64,000 bases of DNA, taken from assembly GCA_900317125.1 (NCBI GenBank), contig ONFR01000001.1:186001-250000 (forward strand). Reading direction: 5' to 3'. Shown piece after piece: positions 7,372 through 15,804 of this stretch. The translations under genes and the position numbers were made by a program. The number at the start of each line of letters is the position of its first letter. Position 1 is the stretch's first letter. Source of the stretch: an uncultured Bacteroidales bacterium (GTDB taxonomy: Bacteria; Bacteroidota; Bacteroidia; Bacteroidales; P3). Under the pieces are notes generated by a model that was not told the origin of the DNA, searched no databases, and saw only the letters and a program-made list of their open reading frames with translations.

Positions 7372-9468
7372 ATGAAAAAATATTTCCCATTATTATTGAT
7401 GCTGATTCTTGCAGTCTCTTGTAAGACTGATATGGACGTTACTGAACTCACTGAATGGGAGTTTGAATACAACGACCAATGGTACTCCGCCAAGGTGCCG
7501 GGCTGCATCCATACCGACCTTATGGCACACAACCTCATTCCCGACCCCTTTTACGCCACCAACGAGGATTCCGTGCAATGGGTCGGCAAGCGAGGGTGGA
7601 AATACCGCACCATCATCACCCGCGACATGTGGGAGGGCTTTGAACACTGCGACCTTGTGCTCGATGGGGCCACCTACTGCGATGTGTGGCTCAGTGGTGA
7701 GTCGTTCGGCACCAAATTCCAAACACGGGTGATGACCATCGATAATATGTTCCGCGAATACAGGGTGTGCCTTTTTGATGTCTTGCTCGACAACAAGGAG
7801 TTGCCCGACTTAGGCGACGAGGCTGTGCTGGAGATAACGTTTTACCCCATCGAGCAAAACAACGAGAACCATTTTGCCACCGAAGTAAGTGAAGAGGACG
7901 GCCACCCCTGTCCCGATATGGACTACGACTTGCCCGACCACCGCGCCATGAGCCGTATGGCTCCCTACATGCTGGGTTGGGACTGGGGTCCAAAGCTCAG
8001 CACCATGGGCGTGCTTGGCAGCGCTAGATTGGAGTGCTACAATGACGACCTTCCCGAGAAACCGATGACAAAACCCAAGTCTTGGGGTGTGACGCTGAAG
8101 CAGGAGCAGGACTCCATCGGTCAGAGCTTCACCTTTTATCGTAACGGCAAGCCCCTTTTTGTGAAGGGTGCCAACTGGATTCCCGTTCATTCGTTCCCTG
8201 TGCTCGACAGCGCCAACCGTGCCCGCTACCGCCACCTGCTCACCTCCGCTAAGGAGGCCAACTTCAATATGCTTCGCGTGTGGGGCGGTGGAATCTATGA
8301 GCCCGACTTTTTCTTCGACCTTTGCGACTCGCTGGGTCTCATGGTGTGGGTCGATTTCAATTTCAGCTGTGCCCTCTATCCCTCCGACAGTGCATTCCTC
8401 GACAATGTCAAAGAAGAGGCCGAGCAGCAGGTACGCCGTATTGCGCAGCATCCCTGTGTGGTGGTGTGGTGTGGTAATAACGAGGTGAAGAACGGCTGGG
8501 AAGACTGGGGCTGGCAGGAGCAGTACAAGTGGACTCCCGCCCAGCGCGCCCAGTTGCAGCACGGCATTGACACCCTCTTCGGCGAGAAAGGCATACTGGC
8601 TCGTGCCGTCCAGCAATACGACCCGCTGAAACGTCCCTACGTCACCAGCTCGCCGCTCTTCGGCTGGGGGCATCCCGAATGTGTGACCCATGGCGACAGC
8701 CACTACTGGGGCGTATGGTGGGGGGAACAACCCTTTGAAATGTACAAGGAGAAGACGGGCCGCTTTATGTCCGAATACGGATTCCAGAGCTATCCGGACT
8801 ACAGCACCGTGTGCCGTTACTGCCCCGAAGACCAGCGCACCATCGATTCGCCCACCATGCGCAACCACCAGAAGCACGGCCGTGGAAGGGAGATAATTGA
8901 CAAAGCCATGCAACAATACTATGGCGTCGACAGCCGTTCGCTTAGTCTCGAGGACTACTGCTATGTGAGCCAGCTCCTCCAAGCTTGGGGCACTGGCTAC
9001 GGCATTCTGTGCCATCGGATGGCACAACCTCATTGCATGGGCACCCTCTACTGGCAGCTGAACGACTGCTGGCCCGTGGCTTCGTGGAGCAGCATCGACT
9101 GCTATGGCAACTGGAAGGCGTTGCACTATCGTGCCCGCGACCTCTTTGCCGATACCGTCGACCTCTCACGCTGGGAGAAATACTATAAGACCTACCCCAA
9201 GAACCTTCACCTTCGCAAGGCCAAGTATCAGTTGGACCAGTCTCTGAACAAGAAGGGTCAACTCACCGCCACCGTCAAGGCTGAGACCAATCTCCGCGAT
9301 GTGATGCTCCAGACCGAGCCCCATGTTGACGGACATTTCGACAATAACTATTTCGACCTACCCGCAGGCTCCAGTGCCACGCTGCGCTTCATCCCTGCCG
9401 ACCCCAAGGCCGACCTGTCGCGGGTCAAGGTCACCCTCAAGTGCCTCAACCAGGTGTTGAACCGATAA
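7372..9468 (+). CDS. Glycoside hydrolase family 2 beta-mannosidase, lipoprotein, shortened
   Basis: This is an exo-beta-mannosidase-like GH2 enzyme. A lipoprotein signal ([12 protein letters not shown]) places it in the periplasm or on the outer membrane. The N-terminal jelly-roll domain ([21 protein letters not shown] to about residue 225) and the TIM barrel (from [13 protein letters not shown]) are clear. The acid/base is probably Glu371 (WCGNNE) and the nucleophile Glu468 (FMSEYGFQS). The immunoglobulin-like domain that normally separates these two parts (about 90-100 residues) is almost absent, which accounts for 698 residues instead of about 830-870. The frame is continuous with no stop, so this is a clean in-frame loss. 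No Sus-type genes are adjacent. Confidence 0.9.
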   Translation: MKKYFPLLLMLILAVSCKTDMDVTELTEWEFEYNDQWYSAKVPGCIHTDLMAHNLIPDPFYATNEDSVQWVGKRGWKYRTIITRDMWEGFEHCDLVLDGATYCDVWLSGESFGTKFQTRVMTIDNMFREYRVCLFDVLLDNKELPDLGDEAVLEITFYPIEQNNENHFATEVSEEDGHPCPDMDYDLPDHRAMSRMAPYMLGWDWGPKLSTMGVLGSARLECYNDDLPEKPMTKPKSWGVTLKQEQDSIGQSFTFYRNGKPLFVKGANWIPVHSFPVLDSANRARYRHLLTSAKEANFNMLRVWGGGIYEPDFFFDLCDSLGLMVWVDFNFSCALYPSDSAFLDNVKEEAEQQVRRIAQHPCVVVWCGNNEVKNGWEDWGWQEQYKWTPAQRAQLQHGIDTLFGEKGILARAVQQYDPLKRPYVTSSPLFGWGHPECVTHGDSHYWGVWWGEQPFEMYKEKTGRFMSEYGFQSYPDYSTVCRYCPEDQRTIDSPTMRNHQKHGRGREIIDKAMQQYYGVDSRSLSLEDYCYVSQLLQAWGTGYGILCHRMAQPHCMGTLYWQLNDCWPVASWSSIDCYGNWKALHYRARDLFADTVDLSRWEKYYKTYPKNLHLRKAKYQLDQSLNKKGQLTATVKAETNLRDVMLQTEPHVDGHFDNNYFDLPAGSSATLRFIPADPKADLSRVKVTLKCLNQVLNR

Positions 9469-9489
9469 GCTTGTGTAGGGTAGAAGAGA

Positions 9490-10101
9490 CTAAAGCCTTT
9501 GGTAGGTGAAGCGGTATATCTGCTTCACTCCCATTTCGTGCAGGCGAGTTACCGTCTTCGCGCAGTCATCCTCGCTGTTGTACTCCGGTATCAGCGGCAC
9601 CCGCACCATCACCCGCTCCGGTCCCGTCAGGGCAAGCAGATGCTCCAGATTGTCCCATGCCCTTTGACAGTCGCCTCCTGTGTAGGCGTGGTAAATGTCG
9701 GGGTTGCTCTCTTTGATGTCCACAATAAAGTAGTCCACCACCCTTGTCGCAGCGGTCACCGCTTGCTGCGGCACCTGTAGCGACGACTCTGCCGTCAGCC
9801 GCCAGCTCTTCCCGCACAGGCTCTTGAACTCCTCGATAAACGCTATCCGCAACAACGGTTCGCCGCCACCGAAACACACTCCGCCGCCCGTGGCAATGAA
9901 GTAAAGATTATCCACTCCCACCAGATTGTAGAGTTGCTGCGGTGTGTAGTGGGGCAACCCTTCGGCAGACTCGAGACAGCGATGGTTGAGACAATAGCGG
10001 CAGTGCAGCCCACAGCCATGAAAGGCAGCCAGAGTGGTGACCCCTTGACCGTCTACCCCTATGCGGTGGCGGGATATGCCGATGAACGGTACACCTTCCA
10101 T
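9490..10101 (-). CDS. Radical SAM protein, glycyl-radical-enzyme-activase-like
   Basis: The protein is 203 residues with the radical SAM cluster motif CGLHCRYC near residue 30 and a GGGVCFGGGEPLL segment typical of pyruvate formate-lyase activase relatives. The C-terminal half (DYFIVDIKESNPDIYHAYTG, VMVRVPLIPEYN) fits the same barrel. No glycyl radical enzyme is encoded nearby, so the substrate is unknown. It starts 8 nt after the stop of the preceding gene and is probably cotranscribed with it. Confidence 0.85.
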   Translation of the reverse strand: MEGVPFIGISRHRIGVDGQGVTTLAAFHGCGLHCRYCLNHRCLESAEGLPHYTPQQLYNLVGVDNLYFIATGGGVCFGGGEPLLRIAFIEEFKSLCGKSWRLTAESSLQVPQQAVTAATRVVDYFIVDIKESNPDIYHAYTGGDCQRAWDNLEHLLALTGPERVMVRVPLIPEYNSEDDCAKTVTRLHEMGVKQIYRFTYQRL

Positions 10102-10109
10102 CGGTGAAG

Positions 10110-10769
10110 CTATTTCACAATGACTTTCACACCCTGAATCTCCATTTTCTGCGTGGCATCGGGGTCTGGCATCCCGGTTACAACCACCCCTTGCAACGGA
10201 AGTGCATTCGTTTTCATGCTAATGGTCACTGTTTCCTGCGGTTTTGAAGTGTACATGTCGAGTGTAACAGTGCTGTATCCGACGCAGGAGACACGTATTT
10301 GGTATTTGCCTGGTCTGATGGTGAAGGGCTTCAGCGTGAACTCCCCATCAATGTTAGTAAGGGTTCCTGTCACCAATTTGCCGTCTTGGTGGATGGTGAC
10401 GTTGGCAAAAGGGATAGGCTCTTTGGTCTTGTCATCAGTCAGCACTGAGCCGTGCAATCTTTTTAGGGTCACGGAATCGGTCATTTCCTTCGCTATGGGT
10501 TGTTGCGGAGTAGTGGTTTTCACCTCCTGCGCTTGTGCCCCGGCGGCAAGGCTCAGCATCAGCCCCGCAACAGTGGCCACCTTGCCCATGCTCAGTCGTC
10601 CGGCCAGAGCTGACTCTAGCTGGCGCAGTTCGGCTTCACATCGCGGGCAGGTGCCGTGGCACTCGCCCTGATAGGTGCATTCCTTGGTCTCGAAAGGGAT
10701 GCCGTTCTCTTTGGCGATGCTTTGTCGCACCGCTTTTAACTCGTTGCAGATGTCTTTACCGTGGTTCAT
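10110..10769 (-). CDS. Four-cysteine N-terminal protein with carboxypeptidase-like regulatory domain
   Basis: The 219 residues consist of an N-terminal cytosolic segment with a Cys4 motif (CTYQGECHGTCPRC), a single hydrophobic segment (VATVAGLMLSLAAGAQAQ, residues about 64-81), and a CarboxypepD_reg-like beta-sandwich (LHGSVLTDDKTKEPIPFANV, GYSTVTLDMY). This layout recurs in Bacteroidota proteins that sometimes continue into a TonB energy-transducer domain; here it stops after VVVTGM. I chose ATG at 10769 because a -7 box (10834-10841) lies inside any longer version. The function is unknown; zinc binding by the cysteines is a guess. Confidence 0.75.
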   Translation of the reverse strand: MNHGKDICNELKAVRQSIAKENGIPFETKECTYQGECHGTCPRCEAELRQLESALAGRLSMGKVATVAGLMLSLAAGAQAQEVKTTTPQQPIAKEMTDSVTLKRLHGSVLTDDKTKEPIPFANVTIHQDGKLVTGTLTNIDGEFTLKPFTIRPGKYQIRVSCVGYSTVTLDMYTSKPQETVTISMKTNALPLQGVVVTGMPDPDATQKMEIQGVKVIVK

Positions 10770-10833
10770 GTCGTTAGTTATTGTGTTGATTGCAGGATGA
10801 TTATCAGTTTCCAATGAGGTGGAACCTTGTTTG

Positions 10834-10841
10834 CAAAGATA
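10834..10841 (-). promoter_or_regulatory. -7 box for the Cys4/CarboxypepD_reg gene
   Basis: CAAAGATA on the plus strand is TATCTTTG on the minus strand, a full match to TAnnTTTG, 64 nt upstream of the chosen ATG. Confidence 0.5.
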
Positions 10842-10965
10842 CGCTTTTTTCTTGATATGCACTTCTTTTGTCCATTCATCTATTTTTGCTTCGCAGTATT
10901 CAGAACGGTTTTGAGTATAAAGAATCGGAGCCGGTGAGAGCGGCATCGGATAGCGTGAGATTTTT

Positions 10966-10996
10966 TTTGTCAGATTTTAAAAAACATGTATATTTG
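10966..10996 (+). promoter_or_regulatory. Consensus promoter with a 235-nt leader before the ypfJ-like gene
   Basis: TTTG (10966-10969), a 19-nt spacer and TATATTTG (10989-10996) match the Bacteroidota consensus exactly. The next annotated start is at 11236. Between them is only a 38-codon unremarkable frame (11044-11160), so this is either a long leader or a short RNA gene. Confidence 0.6.
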
Positions 10997-11235
10997 CAAT
11001 ATGAAAAAGTGATGAGTGACAAAGTTTGAATTTGTCTATTAGTATGGAAGATAGATTGTTGCATTTTGTACATTGCACTTTCTACGCAAGTGGTCTGTGC
11101 GGACGGAGGGAGTCCATTGCCAAAAACAGTGTCTCCATACCTATAGGTAGAAACTGGTGATAGAGTGGAATACAATAGGTGTTGAATCGAAATGCAAATG
11201 GAAGGGTAAATTAGTAACTAAAAATAAACAATATT

Positions 11236-12093
11236 ATGAGATTAGAAGGAAGACGCGAAAGCAAGAATGTGGACGACCGCAGAGGTCGGACTGCCAAAAC
11301 TGCCGGTCTCGGCATTGGAGGGTTGATTATCGCTGGTATTATTGCCTTGTTTATGGGTGGCGACCCTTCGAGTGTTTTGCGGCAGATGGCCAGCAGCAAT
11401 ATGCAGACCACGGAGAATACCGAGTATGTGCCTACTGCCGAGGAACAGGAGTTGGCTAAATTCGCAAGTCAAATCCTGGCAGGCACGGAGGACGTGTGGA
11501 CTGCCGAGTTCAAGAAAATGGGTCGCACGTATACTCCCCCCAAGCTGGTGCTGTTTAAGGGGTCGGTGCAGAGTGGCTGTGGCGGCGCCACTTCATCGAC
11601 GGGTCCGTTCTATTGCTCCGCCGACCAGAGTGTGTATCTCGACCTTGAGTTCTTCTCCAGCATGAAACAGCAACTGGGCGCCGATGGCGACTTCGCCTAT
11701 GCTTATGTCATTGCCCACGAGGTGGGCCACCATGTGCAAAACCTGCTTGGCACGTTGGGCGAGGCACACCAGCTGATGAGTCGTGTGAGCGAGAAGGAGT
11801 CCAACCAGATAAGCGTCAGGCTGGAATTGCAGGCCGACTACTATGCCGGTGTGTGGGCTTATCATGACAACGAGATGTTCGGGTCGCTCGAAGATGGCGA
11901 CATCGAAGAGGGACTCAATGTGGCTTCGAAAATCGGTGACGACTATCTGCAGAAGAAAGCCCGCGGTTACTCGGTGCCGGATTCTTTCAACCACGGTACC
12001 TCGGCACAGCGCTCCAGATGGCTCAAGAAGGGTCTGATGACAGGTAGCGTGAAAGGCGGCGACACCTTCTCGCCCGCTTATGCCAATCTCTAA
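11236..12093 (+). CDS. ypfJ: Neutral zinc metallopeptidase, YpfJ/KPN_02809 family
   Basis: The protein is 285 residues with an N-terminal cytosolic stretch, one membrane anchor (GLGIGGLIIAGIIALFMGG, about residues 26-44) and an external zinc-metallopeptidase domain containing AHEVGHHVQNLLG. Other family hallmarks are present (GCGGATSSTGPFYC, DQSVYLDL, ELQADYYAGVWA, NHGTSAQRSRWLKKG). Its natural substrate is unknown. Length and motifs are normal for the family. Confidence 0.93.
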   Translation: MRLEGRRESKNVDDRRGRTAKTAGLGIGGLIIAGIIALFMGGDPSSVLRQMASSNMQTTENTEYVPTAEEQELAKFASQILAGTEDVWTAEFKKMGRTYTPPKLVLFKGSVQSGCGGATSSTGPFYCSADQSVYLDLEFFSSMKQQLGADGDFAYAYVIAHEVGHHVQNLLGTLGEAHQLMSRVSEKESNQISVRLELQADYYAGVWAYHDNEMFGSLEDGDIEEGLNVASKIGDDYLQKKARGYSVPDSFNHGTSAQRSRWLKKGLMTGSVKGGDTFSPAYANL

Positions 12094-12219
12094 AAATGAG
12101 GAGAGAAAAAAGGCTCACCCCTCGTTACGGGGTATATTGTTGGAAAAATTAAACTGCTGATATATAGATTGTATGCTTGTTTTAACAGTTTGTTTTCGCA
12201 ACAATATAAAAAAAACTTG

Positions 12220-12227
12220 TATATTTG
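12220..12227 (+). promoter_or_regulatory. -7 box of the outer-membrane barrel gene
   Basis: TATATTTG matches TAnnTTTG, 38 nt before the ATG at 12266. It rules out the longer reading that would start at 12173. Confidence 0.55.
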
Positions 12228-12265
12228 CACTTCAAAACGAAAGATTAAAAAACAGTAATACTATC

Positions 12266-13288
12266 ATGAAGAAATCACTATTTATCGTATTGTTCCTGGC
12301 CCTGATGGGCGGAGCATTTGCCCAGAACGAGGGCGTTACCGAGTATGTGTCGGCATTGATTACCTTTAGAGAGGGAAGCAATGTGCCTCAGGATTCACTG
12401 AACAAGTATGGCGTGGTTATCCAGACCCGCGAGGGCAGAATGGCCACCGCACTTATCCCCGCCGAGCAGTATCAGGCTTTCCTCAACACCTATATGGTGG
12501 AAAGAGTGCAGCCCTCTACCCGTGTGTTCATGCGTAATAGCCAGATTGGCGACAATGGCGCCTATGTGGACACTCCTTACCGCAAGCATGACCGTAAGTC
12601 ATCGGTGAAAGACGAAGAGTCTGAAGGCCGCGAAGCTGTGCGCCGTCACATGATTCCCGAAGACGACATCCGAAACGATGAAGCCAAAGGCTGGTATGTC
12701 GGTTTGATGGTGGGCGGTTCGAGCAACACCCTCGATGTCAAGAAGACCATCTTCAACGGCCTGTGGTATTCCGCCCGCGGTCTCAACGTCGAGGCTCGTG
12801 TGGGTTATCAGTTCAACGAATGGTTCGGTATCCGCAGCGGTGTGGAGCTTGTGTCCAAGAACTATGCCACTAAGTTGACTGTCGACTATGCCGGTGTCAG
12901 CAACAAGTACCAGACCTATCACCAGAATCAGTATCTGCAGCTCCCCTTGATGGCCGACTTCTCCATTGGTGGTGAGACTGTCCGCATCCACCTCATGGCT
13001 GGCGGCTATTGTGGATATTGGATCTCTCAGTATCGCGACGGCTATATCTACAGAGCCAACGATCCCCAGCCCTACACCGGTTGGAGCTATAAGTATATCG
13101 ATAATTACGACAGTCGTTTCGAGGCCGGTCTGGCAGCTGGAATCGGTCTGAGCATGAATGTCGCTCCCAACTGGCAGCTTCATTTCGAGGGCGATTATTA
13201 TCACGGCCTCCTCAGCACTGCCAAGAAACCCAGCAAGACCTACAACCGCACCTGGACCTTCGGAATGGGTGTTTCCTACCATTTCTAA
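12266..13288 (+). CDS. Outer-membrane beta-barrel (porin-family) protein
   Basis: The 340 residues begin with a signal peptide (LFIVLFLALMGGAFAQ). Residues about 20-85 (YVSALITFREGSNVPQDSL to VERVQPS) form a small alpha/beta segment reminiscent of a peptidase propeptide-like fold. From about residue 130 there are alternating beta strands with aromatic girdles (GWYVGLMVGGSSN, VEARVGYQFNEWFGIRSGVE, LHFEGDYYHG), ending in a C-terminal aromatic residue (VSYHF) typical of barrel insertion. This fits the eight-stranded OmpW/porin-family barrels of Bacteroidota. The role is unknown. A hairpin terminator follows at 13319. Confidence 0.82.
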   Translation: MKKSLFIVLFLALMGGAFAQNEGVTEYVSALITFREGSNVPQDSLNKYGVVIQTREGRMATALIPAEQYQAFLNTYMVERVQPSTRVFMRNSQIGDNGAYVDTPYRKHDRKSSVKDEESEGREAVRRHMIPEDDIRNDEAKGWYVGLMVGGSSNTLDVKKTIFNGLWYSARGLNVEARVGYQFNEWFGIRSGVELVSKNYATKLTVDYAGVSNKYQTYHQNQYLQLPLMADFSIGGETVRIHLMAGGYCGYWISQYRDGYIYRANDPQPYTGWSYKYIDNYDSRFEAGLAAGIGLSMNVAPNWQLHFEGDYYHGLLSTAKKPSKTYNRTWTFGMGVSYHF

Positions 13289-13318
13289 TCGCCCTTGGGC
13301 ATTAGAGTGATATGCCAT

Positions 13319-13355
13319 AAAAGGCGGCGGCCTCATCCAGGCTTCCGCCTTTTTG
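13319..13355 (+). terminator. Terminator after the barrel gene
   Basis: AAAAGGCGG and CCGCCTTTTT form a GC stem followed by a T run. It covers the first codons of the longest nnrD reading, supporting the later nnrD start. Confidence 0.7.
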
Positions 13356-13382
13356 TTTGTACGACATTATGATGATTACGAC

Positions 13383-14267
13383 ATGATACAGATTGACCAT
13401 ACTACATGGGAGGTGGACCGCCCCGTCTGGCCCGACTTCCTCAACAACCGCCCCTCCGACAGCCATAAGGGCACCTATGGGCACGCTTTGCTGGTGGCAG
13501 GCAGCTATGGCAAGATGGGGGCTGCGATACTCGCTGCAAGGGCCTGTTTGCGCTCAGGCGTAGGCCTGCTCACCGTGCATGTCCCCCGGAAGGGAGTGGA
13601 CATAATGCAGGTCGCTGTACCCGAAGCCATGGTCTCTATCGACGAGGATGAGCAGCACTGGACGCATCTCTTTACCGAGGATGAGTTATCGCGCTACGAC
13701 GCGATAGGAGTGGGCCCGGGATTGGGAACAGGCAGTATGGTCCCGATGCGTGCACTGATGCAGGGCGCTGTAGGCAAACCCATGGTGCTGGATGCCGACG
13801 GGCTGAACATGCTGTCGAGGATGGATGACCGCATGGAGCTCTTGCGAGCGTTGGGAACGGCCGCACCCACGGTGCTTACTCCCCACGCAAGAGAGTTTGA
13901 GCGCCTCTTTGGCCATACCGAAGGCGGAAGGGAACGCGATACACTCCAGCGTTCATTGAGTAGCAATACCTCATGCGCCATAGTGTACAAGGGGCACCGT
14001 ACACAAACAACTGACAACAAGGGGATAATGTATGTCAATACAACAGGGAATCCGGGTATGGCTACCGCTGGAAGCGGGGATGTGTTGACAGGTATTATTC
14101 TTGCTATTTTGGCTCAAAATAAAGATTGTCAGTTAGATGCAGCGATGAGTGCAGTACTGGGTGTGTGGATACATGGCAAATCTGCCGATTTAGCCTCCCA
14201 AAAACAGTCACAATGCAGCATTGTAGCCAGTGACATAGTGAATTTTTTACCATTCTCAACAATTTGA
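13383..14267 (+). CDS. nnrD: ADP/ATP-dependent NAD(P)H-hydrate dehydratase (single domain)
   Basis: NnrD repairs hydrated NAD(P)H. The ribokinase-like fold is shown by KGTYGHALLVAGSYGKMGAA, GVGPGLGTG, LDADGLNML, LTPHAREFERL and the catalytic NTTGNPGMATAGSGDVLTGI. Many bacteria fuse this to an NnrE epimerase domain; here the protein begins at the dehydratase, and no epimerase is seen in the window. The start at ATG 13383 (294 residues) is preferred over 13353, which lies in the terminator of the preceding gene. Confidence 0.9.
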   Translation: MIQIDHTTWEVDRPVWPDFLNNRPSDSHKGTYGHALLVAGSYGKMGAAILAARACLRSGVGLLTVHVPRKGVDIMQVAVPEAMVSIDEDEQHWTHLFTEDELSRYDAIGVGPGLGTGSMVPMRALMQGAVGKPMVLDADGLNMLSRMDDRMELLRALGTAAPTVLTPHAREFERLFGHTEGGRERDTLQRSLSSNTSCAIVYKGHRTQTTDNKGIMYVNTTGNPGMATAGSGDVLTGIILAILAQNKDCQLDAAMSAVLGVWIHGKSADLASQKQSQCSIVASDIVNFLPFSTI

Positions 14268-14314
14268 TAGTCATGAATATTGTGGGTGCAGAGTAATTTT
14301 TTTTCAAAAAAAAT

Positions 14315-14345
14315 TTTGCTGGTTCGAAAAAAGTGTGTATCTTTG
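14315..14345 (+). promoter_or_regulatory. Promoter of tRNA-Asn
   Basis: TTTG (14315-14318), a 19-nt spacer and TATCTTTG (14338-14345) match the Bacteroidota consensus exactly. The tRNA begins 29 nt further on. Confidence 0.75.
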
Positions 14346-14374
14346 CAACCGCTTTGAAAGAGATAAGGCAACCT

Positions 14375-14448
14375 TCCTCAATAGCTCAGTTGGTTAGAGC
14401 ACCTGACTGTTAATCAGGGGGTCGCAGGTTCAAGTCCTGCTTGGGGAG
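14375..14448 (+). tRNA. tRNA-Asn (GTT)
   Basis: The cloverleaf closes with acceptor TCCTCAA/TTGGGGA, a D-arm containing TAGCTCAGTTGGT, anticodon stem CCTGA/TCAGG with loop CTGTTAA (anticodon GTT), and T-arm GTTCAAG. G is the discriminator, followed by CA. A rho-independent terminator follows. Confidence 0.96.
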
Positions 14449-14456
14449 CAAACATT

Positions 14457-14480
14457 AGCCGCAGAGATGCGGCTTTTTTG
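14457..14480 (+). terminator. Terminator of tRNA-Asn
   Basis: AGCCGC and GCGGCT form a short stem followed by a T run, 9 nt after the tRNA. Confidence 0.75.
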
Positions 14481-14541
14481 TTGGACAGGGTCATGCACTC
14501 CGCAGCAAAGGGACGGCGCATGGCCAAGACATAAGTCGAAG

Positions 14542-14793
14542 ATGAGCAAAACACTACTGATAACACTGCTGTTCGCTGTGGCTGTTGTGGCCTTGATGAT
14601 GCTGGGACTTGGCATCAAGATGCTTGTACGCAAGCATGGTGAGTTCAAGCGCCATTGCAGCGGCATGGACCCCTATACCGGCCAGTCTGCCGGTTGTGTG
14701 TGTCGTAAGGCCGCGAATGCAAAGTGCAAGGAGAATGCCCGCTATTCCCCCCTTGAAGTGAACGACAACCTCATGTCCGAGACGCGCCAGTAG
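14542..14793 (+). CDS. Small cysteine-containing membrane protein
   Basis: The 83 residues contain one N-terminal transmembrane helix (LLITLLFAVAVVALMMLGLGI) followed by a short tail with CSGMDPY, GCVC and KC cysteines. The arrangement recalls small Bacteroidota membrane proteins and NqrM-like (DUF539) maturation factors, but I cannot assign it. ATG at 14542 is preferred to the longer reading, which would include the tRNA terminator region. It stands alone between two terminators. Confidence 0.6.
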   Translation: MSKTLLITLLFAVAVVALMMLGLGIKMLVRKHGEFKRHCSGMDPYTGQSAGCVCRKAANAKCKENARYSPLEVNDNLMSETRQ

Positions 14794-14816
14794 CCGCTCG
14801 CTGAAGCAAAAGAGAA

Positions 14817-14854
14817 ACCCCGCACCAGGCTCTTGTCCAGTGCGGGGTCTTTTG
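14817..14854. terminator. Convergent terminator between the small membrane protein gene and folD
   Basis: ACCCCGCAC (14817-14825) pairs with GTGCGGGGT (14840-14848), followed by a T run on the plus strand and preceded by an A-rich stretch, so it could serve both strands. Confidence 0.7.
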
Positions 14855-14871
14855 TATGGAATCGGTAACAC

Positions 14872-15753
14872 CTATTGGAGGTGGAGATTCTTCTTATAAG
14901 CCTTCATTGTGTTTTCGAGCAGCGAGATGATGGTGAGGGGTCCAACGCCGCCCGGGACGGGGGTCACCCAGCTGCAGAGGGGGTCCACCTCGCTATGTTT
15001 CACATCGCCGATGATGCGGTAGCCACTTTTGCGGCTCTCGTCGGGGATGCGGTGGATACCCACATCGATGACCACTGCTCCGGGTTTCACCATGTCGGCA
15101 GTCACAAATTCGGGTTTGCCGATGGCCACGATGAGGATATCGGCGTTACGGGCGATTTCTGCCAAGTTCTGGGTGCGGCTGTGGCACAGGGTTACCGTGC
15201 AGTCGAATCCTTTGCGCGAAAGCAGATTGGCTACGGGTGTGCCCACGATGTTGCTGCGGCCAATCACCACACAGTTCTTGCCGGTGGTCTCGATGCCGTA
15301 GCGTTTCAGAAGGGTGCAGATGCCCATGGGGGTGGCAGGGATGAAAGCATCTTCGCCCAGCACCATGCGGCCGACGTTGATGGCAGTGAAACCGTCGACA
15401 TCCTTGTCGGGCGAGATGGCGTCGATGATATGCTGTTCGTTGATATGTTTGGGCAGGGGAAGCTGCACGATGAAACCGTCGATTTCGGGGTCGTTGTTGA
15501 GAAAGTCGATGGACTCAAGGAGCTCTTTCTCGGTAGTCTTTTCAGAATAGCGGTACACCGACGAGGTGTATCCTACCTCGTGGCTGGATTTCTCCTTGTT
15601 GGCCACATAGGTCTGGCTGGCTCCGTCGTTGCCGACGATGACGGCGGCCAGATGAGGTGTGCGGTGGCCTTCGGCCATGAGATGCCGTACCTCGGTGGCG
15701 ATTTCTTCTTTAATCTGGATGGATAGGGTTTTACCGTCTAATAATTGAAACAT
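14872..15753 (-). CDS. folD: Methylenetetrahydrofolate dehydrogenase/cyclohydrolase
   Basis: FolD is the bifunctional enzyme interconverting 5,10-methylene-, methenyl- and 10-formyl-tetrahydrofolate. The 293 residues include the YVANKEKS catalytic-lysine segment, the GFIVQLPLPKHI motif, KDVDGFTAINVGRM, the Rossmann CVVIGRSNIVGTPVANLL and the C-terminal TPVPGGVGPLT. Length and motifs are normal. Confidence 0.96.
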   Translation of the reverse strand: MFQLLDGKTLSIQIKEEIATEVRHLMAEGHRTPHLAAVIVGNDGASQTYVANKEKSSHEVGYTSSVYRYSEKTTEKELLESIDFLNNDPEIDGFIVQLPLPKHINEQHIIDAISPDKDVDGFTAINVGRMVLGEDAFIPATPMGICTLLKRYGIETTGKNCVVIGRSNIVGTPVANLLSRKGFDCTVTLCHSRTQNLAEIARNADILIVAIGKPEFVTADMVKPGAVVIDVGIHRIPDESRKSGYRIIGDVKHSEVDPLCSWVTPVPGGVGPLTIISLLENTMKAYKKNLHLQ

Positions 15754-15804
15754 AGCAATGGGCTTTTGTATATGAGTGGATTGTTATTGTCTATGGGTTG
15801 CAGG

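Noticed and set aside
11044..11160. 38-codon frame in the ypfJ leader as a gene
   Set aside because: No signal peptide, domain or ribosome site; it is no longer than expected by chance.
12117..12134. Terminator after the ypfJ-like gene
   Set aside because: ACCCC/GGGGT gives only a 5-bp stem and no T run follows, so it is too weak to list.
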